DNA from: Phycisphaerales bacterium
Lineage (GTDB): Bacteria > Planctomycetota > Phycisphaerae > Phycisphaerales > SM1A02
Direction: 5' to 3'
NCBI GenBank assembly: GCA_029246705.1
Contig: JAQWMQ010000023.1
Location: forward strand, 62,001 to 126,000
DNA: 64,000 nucleotides
Part shown: in pieces, positions 26,553 through 35,755 of the stretch
Layout of the letters: every line of letters begins with the position of its first letter
How positions within the stretch are numbered: position 1 is the stretch's first letter
Position numbers and translations under genes: made by a program
The notes under the pieces: model-generated
Database searches by the model: none
Told to the model about the DNA's origin: nothing
Seen by the model: only the letters and a program-made list of their open reading frames with translations

Positions 26553-26600
26553 GTGGGTGGACCTGATCCTTGGTCGACGTAAGGGGGGACGGTGAAGAGC

Positions 26601-27494
26601 TCAGAATTCAAGGGAGAATCCCGCGACAAGGCCCATGATGGACCCTTCACGTTCATACTCCTCCGAAGTGAACGAGGTTCCCTGAAGCCGGAAACCGAAG
26701 ATCAAAGAGGCGTTATGGCTGAAATAAGGGCGCAATGTCGCTTCGATGGACGAGAGGTAGCCCGACCCACCCGCAAGGACGGGGCTCACCGTGGCGCCGG
26801 CCTCGATGGAGACCTGGGGCAACCATGAGACCAGCGGACGGGTGTCGAACTGGATCTCGACGATCACGCCGAGGACCAGGGCCGCGACCCCGCCGTCGTA
26901 TGCATAAGAGACCCCCCCGGCAGCCGAATTGAAGGTCTGGTTGACATGGAGATAGCGGAACCCGAGTCGGGGGCTCAACCGCAGGTCGACCAGGTAGTCA
27001 CCATCCTGGTCGGTGTTGTCAGCGCGCGTGTTCTCCTCACTCCAGGAGAACGGTTCGTCCGCGAATGGTCTCCAGAACGCGTAATCGACTTCGATCCCGA
27101 TCGACCATTGCGCGTATTCGGACTCCCAGTCGTCGCCCGGGGCCAGTGCCACGCCGTCGACTCGTGCGGATTCGGAAAGGATCCCGTTGCCACTGGTGGA
27201 GAATTCGCTTCCGAGGATTCGGATCGTCCACTCATCGAAGCGGTAGTCGAGTTCACCCTGGAAGGCGAGCTCGGAATCATGCAGGTAGGTGTCCGTCTCC
27301 ACGTCGAGCGAGGTGCCCTCGGGCCCGATCGTGTAGCTGCCGAGCATCCTTGGGAACCAGATCGTGGGGACGATCTCGACCCGAAGATCCTCGCTGGGGC
27401 GATCCTCGTCGGCTGGCGGCATGGGCGGTCCGGGAGGCCCGGGTGGCGCCTGAAGCAATCCGGTCAGGAGAAGAATGTGGGGAAGGTGCAGCAT
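26601..27494 (-). CDS. Exported protein, probable outer-membrane barrel
   Basis: A 297-residue protein with a short signal peptide (MLHLPHILLLTGLL) and a Pro-rich start of the mature part (PPGPPGPPMPP). The rest is alternating hydrophobic and polar residues rich in Tyr, Trp and Gly, ending in ...GLVAGFSLEF. A terminal Phe is typical of outer-membrane beta-barrels. I do not recognise the family. ATG 27494 is chosen because longer frames overlap the divergent arfB-like gene; the ribosome site is weak. Confidence 0.65.
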   Translation of the reverse strand: MLHLPHILLLTGLLQAPPGPPGPPMPPADEDRPSEDLRVEIVPTIWFPRMLGSYTIGPEGTSLDVETDTYLHDSELAFQGELDYRFDEWTIRILGSEFSTSGNGILSESARVDGVALAPGDDWESEYAQWSIGIEVDYAFWRPFADEPFSWSEENTRADNTDQDGDYLVDLRLSPRLGFRYLHVNQTFNSAAGGVSYAYDGGVAALVLGVIVEIQFDTRPLVSWLPQVSIEAGATVSPVLAGGSGYLSSIEATLRPYFSHNASLIFGFRLQGTSFTSEEYEREGSIMGLVAGFSLEF

Positions 27495-27549
27495 CAAATG
27501 GGTACTTCTGGGTTGAAAGGGTCGATGATAATGAGAACGGAGAACCCCC

Positions 27550-28026
27550 GTGTCCGAGCCCCCGACAAATGACCCCCGAGACAGGATTCGACCGGCAGAT
27601 GCGGTCGAAATCGGTCGCAAGGCCTGGGCCAGTCCCGCGCGGATCCACTGGAAATTCACGCGCAGCAGCGGACCGGGCGGCCAGCACGTCAATACCGCCT
27701 CCACCCGGGCCGAATGCCGGGTCGCACTCGAAGATATCGGTGGCGTCCACCCCGAAGCGATCCAGAGGATCCGGGCGCAGGCGGGCCATCTCCTGGTCGC
27801 CTCCACCGATGAGATCCGGGTCGTTTCACAGGAGCATCGGTCACAGTCGCAGAACAGGACCGCCTGCATCGCACGGCTTCGCGCCCTGGTCGAGGCGTGC
27901 GAATTCCCTCCGAAGACGCGGCGGAAGACCAAGCCGACGCGGGGCTCGAAGGAACGTCGGCTCAAGTCGAAGCGTGAGCACTCGCAGAAGAAACAGAACC
28001 GGAACTGGGATCGGGATCAGGGATGA
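27550..28026 (+). CDS. arfB: ArfB-type peptidyl-tRNA hydrolase (ribosome rescue)
   Basis: A 158-residue stop-codon-independent release factor that frees stalled ribosomes by hydrolysing peptidyl-tRNA. The GGQ motif lies in RSSGPGGQHVNT (about residues 43-54), and the C-terminal tail is strongly basic (RRKTKPTRGSKERRLKSKRE), as needed to enter the empty mRNA channel. Codon-recognition domains of RF1/RF2 are absent, so it is ArfB/YaeJ-like rather than a classical release factor. GTG 27550 has GGAG nine bases upstream. Confidence 0.9.
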   Translation: MSEPPTNDPRDRIRPADAVEIGRKAWASPARIHWKFTRSSGPGGQHVNTASTRAECRVALEDIGGVHPEAIQRIRAQAGHLLVASTDEIRVVSQEHRSQSQNRTACIARLRALVEACEFPPKTRRKTKPTRGSKERRLKSKREHSQKKQNRNWDRDQG

Positions 28027-28560
28027 TCACTCGTCCCGGAAGCGGACGTACATCAACTGATCGAGGACACGATCGCCCTTCTTGACCGAACGCACCTGGG
28101 TCCCCTCGTGATGGAAGCCGTTCTTCTCGAGCACGCAAGCTGAAGCGGGATTCGACTCGAAGACTCCGGCCTCGAGTCGAATGACTTCGGGATGATGGTC
28201 GAACACCCAGGGGACGAAGACGGAGACGGCCGCGGTCGCGATGCCGCGTCCCCAGAAACCGGGTCCGAGCCAGTAACCGATTTAGGCGGTGATCCGGCGC
28301 TCACCCGTTGAGAGCATCAGACCGATGCCGCCGGCGAAGTCCCCGGATGATTCGATCGCGAAGCTGGTCGCCGCGAGGGAACCGGTCGCCAGTTCGAGCC
28401 ACTGCTTCCCGTCATCCCTGGTGTAGGGGTGCGGAAAGACGTCACGCAATGCAGTCGCCACCTGGGGATGATCCGCCTGCAGCAGAAGATCCTCGAGGTC
28501 ATCAAGGTGGTATGGACGGATACGAGCCGAGCCGCAGTCGATGGGGATGCCCTCGGGCAT
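28027..28560 (-). pseudogene. GNAT acetyltransferase interrupted by one in-frame stop
   Basis: The frame encodes a RimJ/RimL-like GNAT N-acetyltransferase of 177 codons, with the N-terminus IRPYHLDDLEDLLLQADHPQ, the acetyl-CoA loop WLGPGFWGRGIATAA, and the final part ASACVLEKNGFHHEGTQVRS. Codon 93 is TAA (28282-28284) exactly where relatives have a residue just before IGYWLG, often Glu. No frameshift is present: protein similarity continues in the same frame to a proper TGA. A single G to T change in GAA would explain it. The ATG overlaps the entericidin-like stop as TGATG. Confidence 0.85.
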
Positions 28561-28754
28561 CAACCGTCGTCCTGGGCTTCACCTTCGTCGGACTCGCCGC
28601 TTGAATCCTTGTCGCCCTGCATGCTGTCACCCACGCCGGTCACATCCTTGCCGAGTCCCTTCCAGGTCTCGCAACCACCGAGGGTGGCGACCATGCCGGC
28701 AAGCAGGAGTGCTGAGAGGGTCAACTGGGCGGTGCGTGAGAACTGTTCGGACAT
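28560..28754 (-). CDS. Entericidin-like small lipoprotein
   Basis: A 64-residue lipoprotein: N-terminal hydrophobic segment, lipobox LGGC with Cys about residue 28, then CETWKGLGKDVTGVGDSMQG, matching the entericidin A/B family (CNTxxGxGxDxxxxGxxI). The acidic tail is longer than usual. Entericidins are membrane lipoproteins linked to a toxin-antidote-like stress response in E. coli; the role here is unproven. It sits 36 bases downstream of purM and touches the broken GNAT gene. Confidence 0.8.
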   Translation of the reverse strand: MSEQFSRTAQLTLSALLLAGMVATLGGCETWKGLGKDVTGVGDSMQGDKDSSGESDEGEAQDDG

Positions 28755-28790
28755 GTTTGGATTCCTTGACGAGGCGTTTTCAGGGGGAAT

Positions 28791-29882
28791 TCAGAACTTG
28801 ACGGTGCCCTTGCCACGGGTGATGCGCCCCATGAGGAACGGGCTTTCGCCGTATTTCTTCAACTTGCTGATGACCGCATCTGCGAAGGTCGGGCGCACGA
28901 TGAGCACGTACCCGACGCCCATGTTGAAGACTCGGTACATCTCATCGGTGTCGACCCCACCCTGCTCTTGAAGGAACTTGAAGAGCGGCGGGACCTCCCA
29001 CGAGTCGAGATCCACCACGGCATCGACGCGATCATGCAGGGCTCGATCGAGATTTCCGGGCAGGCCGCCTCCGGTGATGTGTGCCATCCCGGAGACCACC
29101 TTCTTGACCTTGTAGCTCGAAAGCAGCTTGACGATCGGACGTGCATAGATCCGCGTGGGTTCGAGCAGCACTTCGATGAGGGGTCGATCATCACCGGTCT
29201 CGGGGTAGACCCGGTCCAGGTCGAGACCTGCCTTGTCGATGATCCTGCGCACGAGTGAATAGCCGTTGGAGTGGATGCCGCTCGAGGTGAGCCCGATGAG
29301 CATGTCGCCATCCTCCACCCGTGCAGGGTCGACCGCACGAGAGAGTTCGACCACGCCGACCGCGAAACCCGCGATGTCGAAGTCACCGGGTTCGTAGATG
29401 TCCGGCATCTCGGCACACTCACCGCCGATCAGGGCGCAACCGGCGATCTCGCATCCCTTGGCGACACCCTCGATGATCGATGCCGTTTCCGGTGGGTCGA
29501 CCCGACTGAGTCCGAGGTAGTCAAGGAAGAAGAGCGGCTCGGCACCCTGGACGATCAGGTCGTTCACGTTCATGGCGACACAGTCGATGCCGACGGTGTC
29601 GAGGATCCCGCGATCCGCAGCCAGCTTGACCTTGGTACCCACGCCGTCGGTACAGGCCACGAGCACCGGGTCGCGATAGTTTCGCTTGAAGAGGGTCTCG
29701 TTGTAGTCGAGCCTGAACATGCCGGCGAAGGCACCGTGTCGGCCCATGACCCGCTGCGTGTGGGTTCGTCGAAGCGCCGGCTTGATGAGGTCGACCACGG
29801 CGTCACCAGCGTCTATATCGACCCCGGCTTCGGCGTAGGTGAGACCCTTGGACTTCTTGGATGTGGTCTTGGCTGAGGGCAT
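28791..29882 (-). CDS. purM: Phosphoribosylformylglycinamidine cyclo-ligase
   Basis: AIR synthetase of purine biosynthesis: closes the imidazole ring of FGAM using ATP. The 363-residue protein has [20 protein letters not shown] near the N-terminus, the ATP/metal segment [12 protein letters not shown] (about residue 75), [16 protein letters not shown] (about 108), [11 protein letters not shown] (about 150) and the C-terminal [14 protein letters not shown]. Length is normal. ATG 29882 is preceded by TACAAT at nine bases with no Shine-Dalgarno, so the mRNA may be nearly leaderless. It diverges from sucD. Confidence 0.95.
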   Translation of the reverse strand: MPSAKTTSKKSKGLTYAEAGVDIDAGDAVVDLIKPALRRTHTQRVMGRHGAFAGMFRLDYNETLFKRNYRDPVLVACTDGVGTKVKLAADRGILDTVGIDCVAMNVNDLIVQGAEPLFFLDYLGLSRVDPPETASIIEGVAKGCEIAGCALIGGECAEMPDIYEPGDFDIAGFAVGVVELSRAVDPARVEDGDMLIGLTSSGIHSNGYSLVRRIIDKAGLDLDRVYPETGDDRPLIEVLLEPTRIYARPIVKLLSSYKVKKVVSGMAHITGGGLPGNLDRALHDRVDAVVDLDSWEVPPLFKFLQEQGGVDTDEMYRVFNMGVGYVLIVRPTFADAVISKLKKYGESPFLMGRITRGKGTVKF

Positions 29883-29952
29883 CTGGGGAGATTGTAGAGA
29901 ACCGGGGCGAATCGGGCGGAGAACGGTGAAAATCGCTATCCTTCCACACACT

Positions 29953-30918
29953 ATGTCGATTCTAATTGATGGAAATACCAAGGTCATTTGTCAGGGAATC
30001 ACCGGTGCAAGCGGTGCTTTCCACACCAAGGGCTGCCTGGACTACGGCACCCGCATGGTCGGGGGCACCACGCCCGGCAAGGGTGGGCAGAAGGACGTCA
30101 ACGGGCTGCCGATCTTCGATACCGTGGCTGACGCGGTGGAGGGCACCGGCGCCAACGCCACCATGATCTTCGTGCCGCCCCCATTCGCGGGTGACGCGAT
30201 CCTGGAGGCCGCCGCCGCGGGCATCGAGGTGATCTGCGCGATCACCGAAGGCATCCCCACCCAGGACATGATCCGGGTCCGCGCCGCGCTGACCGACTTT
30301 CCGAACGCCCATCTGATCGGGCCGAACTGCCCCGGTGTCATCACCCCGGGCAAGCGCGTCGCCGGCGAGGGCGCCCAGGCCACCTTCCAGGGCGGCTGCA
30401 AGATCGGCATCATGCCGGGCTACATCCACACCGCTCGAGAAGATGCGTCGACCGGCCGGGCGATCGGCGTGATCAGCCGCTCAGGCACCCTCACCTACGA
30501 AGCCGTCTGGCAGTGCTCGGAACGCGGCATCGGACAGACCACCTGCGTCGGTATCGGTGGAGACCCCGTGAAGGGTCTGAACTTCATCGAACTGTTGGGC
30601 ATGTTCGACCAGGACCCCGACACCGATGGCGTGATCATGATCGGCGAGATCGGTGGTTCGGACGAGGCGGATGCCGCCGAATGGATTCAGGGCAACATGA
30701 CCAAGCCGGTGGCGGCATTCATCGCCGGTCGGACCGCACCTCCCGGGAAGCGGATGGGACATGCTGGAGCGATCATCGGTGGCGCGGACGACACTGCCGA
30801 CGCCAAGATGACGAGGCTTCGTGAATGCGGAATTCTCGTGGCCGAAAGCCCCGCGGACCTCGGCTCCTCGATGTCCGCAGCTCTTGATCTCGCGGAAGCC
30901 ACCGCCAGCACCAGCTGA
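29953..30918 (+). CDS. sucD: Succinyl-CoA ligase subunit alpha
   Basis: TCA-cycle enzyme subunit carrying the phosphohistidine and the CoA site. The 321-residue protein has the CoA-binding start [56 protein letters not shown], and the active-site His in MGHAGAII (about residue 270). It is slightly longer than the usual 290 because of the C-terminal tail. The beta subunit gene sucC, normally adjacent, is not in the window next to it. Confidence 0.96.
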   Translation: MSILIDGNTKVICQGITGASGAFHTKGCLDYGTRMVGGTTPGKGGQKDVNGLPIFDTVADAVEGTGANATMIFVPPPFAGDAILEAAAAGIEVICAITEGIPTQDMIRVRAALTDFPNAHLIGPNCPGVITPGKRVAGEGAQATFQGGCKIGIMPGYIHTAREDASTGRAIGVISRSGTLTYEAVWQCSERGIGQTTCVGIGGDPVKGLNFIELLGMFDQDPDTDGVIMIGEIGGSDEADAAEWIQGNMTKPVAAFIAGRTAPPGKRMGHAGAIIGGADDTADAKMTRLRECGILVAESPADLGSSMSAALDLAEATASTS

Positions 30919-30976
30919 GCCCGTAAAGAGTCGGCAGCAACATGCAACCAGGTCGCAACGACTTCGGCTGACTCGA

Positions 30977-31414
30977 TCAGTCCGTCAGGGGTGGCTTGCG
31001 GGAAGACTGCACCACCGCGGAGACCACCAACGCGATCAGCGAGGCTACGAACAGGACCACCAGAGTCAGGATCGCCTTGATCATGAAGTCACCATCGGAG
31101 CCGCCCCAGATGGCAAGAAGGCTCAGGATGAATCCACCGTAGATGCACAGCATGGTCACGGCGTAGCAGATCGTGGGAAAGAGCTGTCCGATGGACCGAC
31201 CGAGAATCGAATTGACGCCCCAGTTCAGGAAGACCGCTGCAAGAAGCACCGAGGCAGACCCGACCAGGCGTGCTCCGGTTTCCCCGAAATCATCGAGACC
31301 GATCCAGATCAGGATGATCAGCGTCACGGCAATCAGAATGGCCATCGCGATTCCGATGGTCATGAGCAGAAGATTGAAGGACTGCATGGGCGTGCGCGAC
31401 ATGTGATTATCCAT
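30977..31414 (-). CDS. Four-helix membrane protein, unknown
   Basis: A 145-residue protein with four hydrophobic helices (about residues 15-40, 48-68, 80-100 and 108-130) and a basic C-terminus (SSRKPPLTD). I do not recognise the family. ATG 31414, 31402 or 31387 could be the start; none has a strong ribosome site. It diverges from the SGNH-hydrolase gene and converges with sucD. Confidence 0.6.
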   Translation of the reverse strand: MDNHMSRTPMQSFNLLLMTIGIAMAILIAVTLIILIWIGLDDFGETGARLVGSASVLLAAVFLNWGVNSILGRSIGQLFPTICYAVTMLCIYGGFILSLLAIWGGSDGDFMIKAILTLVVLFVASLIALVVSAVVQSSRKPPLTD

Positions 31415-31501
31415 ACTTCTTATTTTGACAAGAGAAGATGTGAACCTAACGTGGTTCCAGATAAGATCCACAGTCTACATAAATCAAGAAGAGCAGACCC
31501 A

Positions 31502-32431
31502 ATGATGTCACAACTCCAATCGATCAGGCAGTTGACCGGCGCACTGCTACTCGCGTGCCTTATTTGCCTTACATCACGCTCAACTGCTGACGACAGCAAT
31601 CACGACGAACCGTTCAGGAAGATCGCGGTGATCGGAGCCAGCGCAAGCGCAGGCTTCGGCGTGGTCGAGGCCATACGGGTCTCCGAGGGCAAGACCAGGC
31701 TGCAAGGCGTGACACTGAGTGATGTGCTCGTCGAGTCGGCCCGGCAGTCCGATGTCGTGGTCCTCGACCTTGCCAGCGGCGGATTCTTCACGCGACCACT
31801 CGAGTTCGGCAAATCAAGCGTGCAGCGAGCGGTTGCATGGAAGCCGGACCTGGTGGTGGGTGTCGACTTCCTCTTCTGGTATGTCTACGGCGGAAGGAAC
31901 CACGCAGACGATCCGGAAAACGAAAAAGCGAAGAGACTCGAAGGACTGGAGCAGGGACTTGCCGTGCTCGAACTGGTGAAATGCCCGTTGGTCATCGGCG
32001 AGATCCCCGACATGTCCCTCGCGATCGGCGGCATGCTTTCGAAGAGACAGGTCCCTTCACTTGAAGCGATGAAGGCCGTCAATGAGCGGATACACGATTG
32101 GGCGGACAGTCACGCCAACGTCGCGGTGGTGCCCTTGTTCGACCTGATCGAATCACTGAGAAACAAGGAAGCCTTCACGATCGGGGAACATGCATGGCCT
32201 GCACCGACCGATGATGAACCGATGATGCTTCCGGACAACCTGCACCCGAACCTGCGCGGGCTGGTGGCACTCATCCAGTCGATCCAGACCGAAGCCATGA
32301 ACACCGATGGCCTGAAGGAACGCATGCCGACCCTTGAGCTTGACCGGGCGATCCTGATCGCGGGCATTCGCGACGGCACGGAGGAAGAGGTCGAGGTCGA
32401 GGTCGAGGAGACTACTTCAACAGATCCTTGA
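31502..32431 (+). CDS. Exported SGNH/GDSL-like hydrolase
   Basis: A 309-residue secreted esterase-like protein. A signal peptide (LTGALLLACLICLTSRSTA) is followed by block I with the candidate nucleophile Ser in VIGASASAGFG (GAS instead of GDS), a Gly in LDLASGGF for the oxyanion hole, and the C-terminal Asp-x-x-His in LPDNLHPNLRG. The tail ends in an acidic EEEVEVEVEE run. Substrate unknown. Its last 20 bases overlap the convergent gene on the other strand. Confidence 0.78.
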   Translation: MMSQLQSIRQLTGALLLACLICLTSRSTADDSNHDEPFRKIAVIGASASAGFGVVEAIRVSEGKTRLQGVTLSDVLVESARQSDVVVLDLASGGFFTRPLEFGKSSVQRAVAWKPDLVVGVDFLFWYVYGGRNHADDPENEKAKRLEGLEQGLAVLELVKCPLVIGEIPDMSLAIGGMLSKRQVPSLEAMKAVNERIHDWADSHANVAVVPLFDLIESLRNKEAFTIGEHAWPAPTDDEPMMLPDNLHPNLRGLVALIQSIQTEAMNTDGLKERMPTLELDRAILIAGIRDGTEEEVEVEVEETTSTDP

Positions 32432-34454
32432 GCCGCATCCGGTCGTAGTCGTTGGTAGCACGATCCATGGCACGAGCGACCGCCGGGTTCCACCCCATTC
32501 TTCCGGTGTTTCGAACCAGACCCGGCAGGATGATCTGCAGGTCATCGGCCATCTGGGTGGGTCGAAGGGCACGCTCGAAGAGAGCGAGGTCGGCGGAAGA
32601 GCGCAGTCTCGCCAGTCGGGGCGTCCAGAGCGACCAGAGCATCTCGCGCGGGTTGCCTTCCGGTTCACCCGCCAGGCGGTACGCGGAAAGATAGTCGGTG
32701 GCATTGCGATCGGCGAAGAAGATCGGCAGCATGGCACGTGCACGCTCGGCGGTCAGATCCTCCTCGACGTCGTTCTCCTGCATCTGGCTCCAGAGTGTTC
32801 GAGCGAGTTCGTCCTGCCCGAGCAGGTGCAGGTTCTCGAGGGTTTCCGCATCCACGGTCCTGTCCTCGGTTTCCATCGCCGTCCTGACGGCAAGGAGCGT
32901 GCCGGAGCGCACGTCGACCGAGCCTTCGGCGTTCTCGATGGCCGCCGTGACGCGCTTGCGCACCTTTCGAGACGGAGGCTCGATCAACATGAGGGGGTCT
33001 CCGATGGTCACGATCCGCCAGGGTTTCGCCATGGGGCCGATGTCCATCCGGGATGCCGCCAGGAACGGCGCGAAATGACCGATGCGGTTGGCGACGGCAA
33101 GAGGCGTGACGAACGCCGTCAGGTAGGGCTCGTCGCAGCTTCCCACGTAGGCGTAGACACCTCGATCCAGCCACCTTCCACCCACGGTCGTGATCGAGTC
33201 CGGCGAGTTGAGCGAATAGGAGTGGATCATGTGCAGGGCAAGAGGCCTGTCCAGGGAAGGGACATCCCGCGTTGATCCGACCGTCTCACGTGCAAGGTTC
33301 AACTGCACCGCACTGCCGCTGGTGTTCATGAAGAGGACATCAGCCTGGGGCCCGGTCATCATCAACCTGCGCCAGGCATCCACGGTGGCATTGCCGTTGC
33401 CGTGCACACCGACCACTTCATAGCCGGCTTCTCGCAGGTTGTCGGCGGCACTGTCGATGGAATAGGCGGCCCAGGCCCCGTCGGCGGAATAGGCACTGAC
33501 CAGGAGAACACTGTCACGTTCAATGAAGAGCGAACACATCGCCATGTAGATCGAACGAACATGGTCACCGAAGATCCAGCCGCTGACCGCCCAACGCATG
33601 CCTTTGGGGCTCCTGCAGATGAGATCGGTGATGGCGATCGGATCCTTGCCTCCAACCTGCTGGGGGGCAGGAACGTCGGGACGCAGCGGCTTCGAAAGCG
33701 GCGTGTCGGTACGAACCGCCATCCTTCGGCAGATGGTGAAGGCGTCGAGATCGTCCCCCACCGAATTCCATGAGTACCCGGACTCGGAGAACATCCTGGT
33801 GATCTGGTTCTCGAGCCGGGCAAACCCGGGGGAGTCGAGGGACGAGTTCACCGCGCCGAAGTCACCATCGATCGTCCTGAGCAGCTCACCGCGCCCGAGT
33901 GCCAGGGTCAGGGCCGCCGGCCAGGCGGGATCACTGTAGGACGTCGCTACGATGCCGGGTGGTATCCACCAGGCGACCGACTCGTAGATCGAGTCGAGGG
34001 TGTCGGCATCGGGATCCCCGCCCCAGGCCTTGACTGCAGTCCGATTCACGAGTTGCTCGAGCGCTTGGGGATCGGACGGAAGCGGTCTTCCCACCGATGC
34101 TCTTCTCAGGAGTTGTCGTGGTTGGAAACGTCGGACGAAGAGGGGCGTGAATCGATCATCCTCGAGCAGCACCGGCCACTGGACACCCTGCTTCCAACGA
34201 CCGATCTCATCGAGCCAGGTCGCCAGGTCCGGTACCAGGACCACGCGATCGATGACCACGATGCGCTCCATGAGGGACGCACTGCGAATGCCCAGCTGGT
34301 ATTGCCAGGGCAGATCCTCGAAAGCGATGTTCGCTTTCGGATCGGTCGCCTTGTCGGATGACGTGTCATCGGCATCCTGGCCGGGGTCGGCCGCGAGGAG
34401 TCCGCCGAACAAGAGGGTCTGAAGGAGAAAGACGATGAAGTATCGATGCAGCAT
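32412..34454 (-). CDS. Large secreted protein of unknown function, glp operon
   Basis: A 680-residue exported protein (signal peptide MLHRYFIVFLLQTLLFGGLL). A central region (about 300-520) has an alpha/beta pattern: DSVLLVSAYSADGAWAAYS, DNLREAGYEVVGVHGNGNAT, ADVLFMNTSGSA, then GGRWLDRGVYAYVGSCDEPY and VTIGDPLML. The pattern recalls gingipain/C25 or caspase-like folds, but the usual His in the NTHG-like position is Ser, so a peptidase is not proven. The C-terminal 150 residues are helical. It follows the MFS gene by 9 bases and so ends the glpK-glpD-MFS operon. Confidence 0.6.
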   Translation of the reverse strand: MLHRYFIVFLLQTLLFGGLLAADPGQDADDTSSDKATDPKANIAFEDLPWQYQLGIRSASLMERIVVIDRVVLVPDLATWLDEIGRWKQGVQWPVLLEDDRFTPLFVRRFQPRQLLRRASVGRPLPSDPQALEQLVNRTAVKAWGGDPDADTLDSIYESVAWWIPPGIVATSYSDPAWPAALTLALGRGELLRTIDGDFGAVNSSLDSPGFARLENQITRMFSESGYSWNSVGDDLDAFTICRRMAVRTDTPLSKPLRPDVPAPQQVGGKDPIAITDLICRSPKGMRWAVSGWIFGDHVRSIYMAMCSLFIERDSVLLVSAYSADGAWAAYSIDSAADNLREAGYEVVGVHGNGNATVDAWRRLMMTGPQADVLFMNTSGSAVQLNLARETVGSTRDVPSLDRPLALHMIHSYSLNSPDSITTVGGRWLDRGVYAYVGSCDEPYLTAFVTPLAVANRIGHFAPFLAASRMDIGPMAKPWRIVTIGDPLMLIEPPSRKVRKRVTAAIENAEGSVDVRSGTLLAVRTAMETEDRTVDAETLENLHLLGQDELARTLWSQMQENDVEEDLTAERARAMLPIFFADRNATDYLSAYRLAGEPEGNPREMLWSLWTPRLARLRSSADLALFERALRPTQMADDLQIILPGLVRNTGRMGWNPAVARAMDRATNDYDRMRLKDLLK

Positions 34455-34463
34455 CCCCAGATG

Positions 34464-35750
34464 CTAGCTCATCGGCCCTCGGGTGCGGGCACCTGATTTC
34501 AAGGCGATGACCAGAGCAACGCCTATGGGAATGGTGAGCGCGATCGCCCCCACGAACCAAGCCAGTGCCTCTCGCATCTGGGGAAGGGTCGCATGCATGG
34601 GTGCCACCTCGCCACTGCCCGAGCTGGCATCGAGTGCCCGGGCGATGACCAGCAACATCAGCGGCCCCCCCACCACACCCAGCATCATGTTTGCCGCGCC
34701 CATGGCGAGGCCGCGTCGCCTCGGGGAGGCGGCATCCTGGACACACGCCATGTCGACCCCGAACACACCCGAGAAGAAGCCGAGCAGGGCGATCAGGCAC
34801 AGGAGGAACACCAGACCGCCCGGAGCGTAGATCAGGGCCGCAGAGGCCGCGGTGCAGAGGAAGGAGGCGACGATCAACGTGGGACCACGCCAGCGCGGCC
34901 GACCGGAGATCAGACCCAGAAGCGGAGCACCAAGCACGCCCGCCGCGAACAGCATGGCAACCGGATAGGTCGCGTACCTGGGTTCCAGGCCCAGTCGAGC
35001 GTGAAAGAATGGTGGCGCCCACAAGCCTGCGAAGGCGCTGATGATTCCGAAGAAGAGGCCGGCATGCAGACCCGCCAGCCAGAGCCGGATATCCGACAAC
35101 GTACGAAGCACGGACCGAGATGGATCGGCAGGCTCCTCGGAGACACTCGGCCTGGAGGGCCGTTCTTCCCGACCATCCACCAGGAGAAAGCAGGCCACTC
35201 CAAGCAGGATCGACATCACGGCGAGCACGATGCCCGAACCTTCGCGATCGACCATGTGGGACAGGCTCGGCAATCCGATCGCGACGGCGATGCCGCCGAG
35301 CAGGGTGAACGCTTCGGTGAGGCCGAGCATCAGGGCGAAGCGAGATTCAGGAAAGCGCCTTGAAGCGACCAGTGCCGCGCCGGCGAAGGCCGGGGCACCG
35401 GCGATGCCGAGCAACACGCGTGCTGCCGTCGCCGAACCAAGCGTCGATGCCTGCCCGAACCAGATCACGCCCGCCGCACCGAGGAACATCGACAGCCCGA
35501 GGACCAGTCGCGGACCCAGGTGATCAAGAAGCCAGCCCATCGGGATCTGCAGCAGGATGTACGTCAGGAAATAGGCGGAGGTCAGCAGGCCGAGGTCGAC
35601 GGCATCCGCCTGAAAGGAGGTCTCCAGTTCATCGATCATCGCCGAAGGCTGTACCTGCACCACGAACTGGAAGAACAGGCAGCTGGAGGCGACCACCCAG
35701 GCGATCCAGGCACCGGCTCGATGAGGCCTGCCCTCTATGGTCGGAGTCAT
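34464..35750 (-). CDS. Major facilitator superfamily transporter
   Basis: A 428-residue inner-membrane carrier with about 12 helices. The loop 2-3 signature is visible as GWLLDHLGPRLVLG (about residue 72). N-terminal FFQFVVQVQPSAMIDELETSF is typical of MFS carriers related to organophosphate and sugar-acid porters. Its place 5 bases after glpD suggests glycerol-3-phosphate or a glycerol-derived solute as substrate, which is inference. A charged cytoplasmic linker (GREERPSRPSVSEEP) joins the two halves. Confidence 0.88.
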   Translation of the reverse strand: MTPTIEGRPHRAGAWIAWVVASSCLFFQFVVQVQPSAMIDELETSFQADAVDLGLLTSAYFLTYILLQIPMGWLLDHLGPRLVLGLSMFLGAAGVIWFGQASTLGSATAARVLLGIAGAPAFAGAALVASRRFPESRFALMLGLTEAFTLLGGIAVAIGLPSLSHMVDREGSGIVLAVMSILLGVACFLLVDGREERPSRPSVSEEPADPSRSVLRTLSDIRLWLAGLHAGLFFGIISAFAGLWAPPFFHARLGLEPRYATYPVAMLFAAGVLGAPLLGLISGRPRWRGPTLIVASFLCTAASAALIYAPGGLVFLLCLIALLGFFSGVFGVDMACVQDAASPRRRGLAMGAANMMLGVVGGPLMLLVIARALDASSGSGEVAPMHATLPQMREALAWFVGAIALTIPIGVALVIALKSGARTRGPMS

Positions 35751-35755
35751 GAGGC

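Noticed and set aside
28053-28304. A separate small gene downstream of the GNAT start
   Set aside because: It is in another frame; the GNAT protein similarity continues through this region in the original frame after the stop codon.
30821-31501. N-terminal extension of the SGNH hydrolase to 30821
   Set aside because: The extension overlaps sucD and an antisense membrane-protein gene and is not protein-like; a signal peptide begins at 31502.
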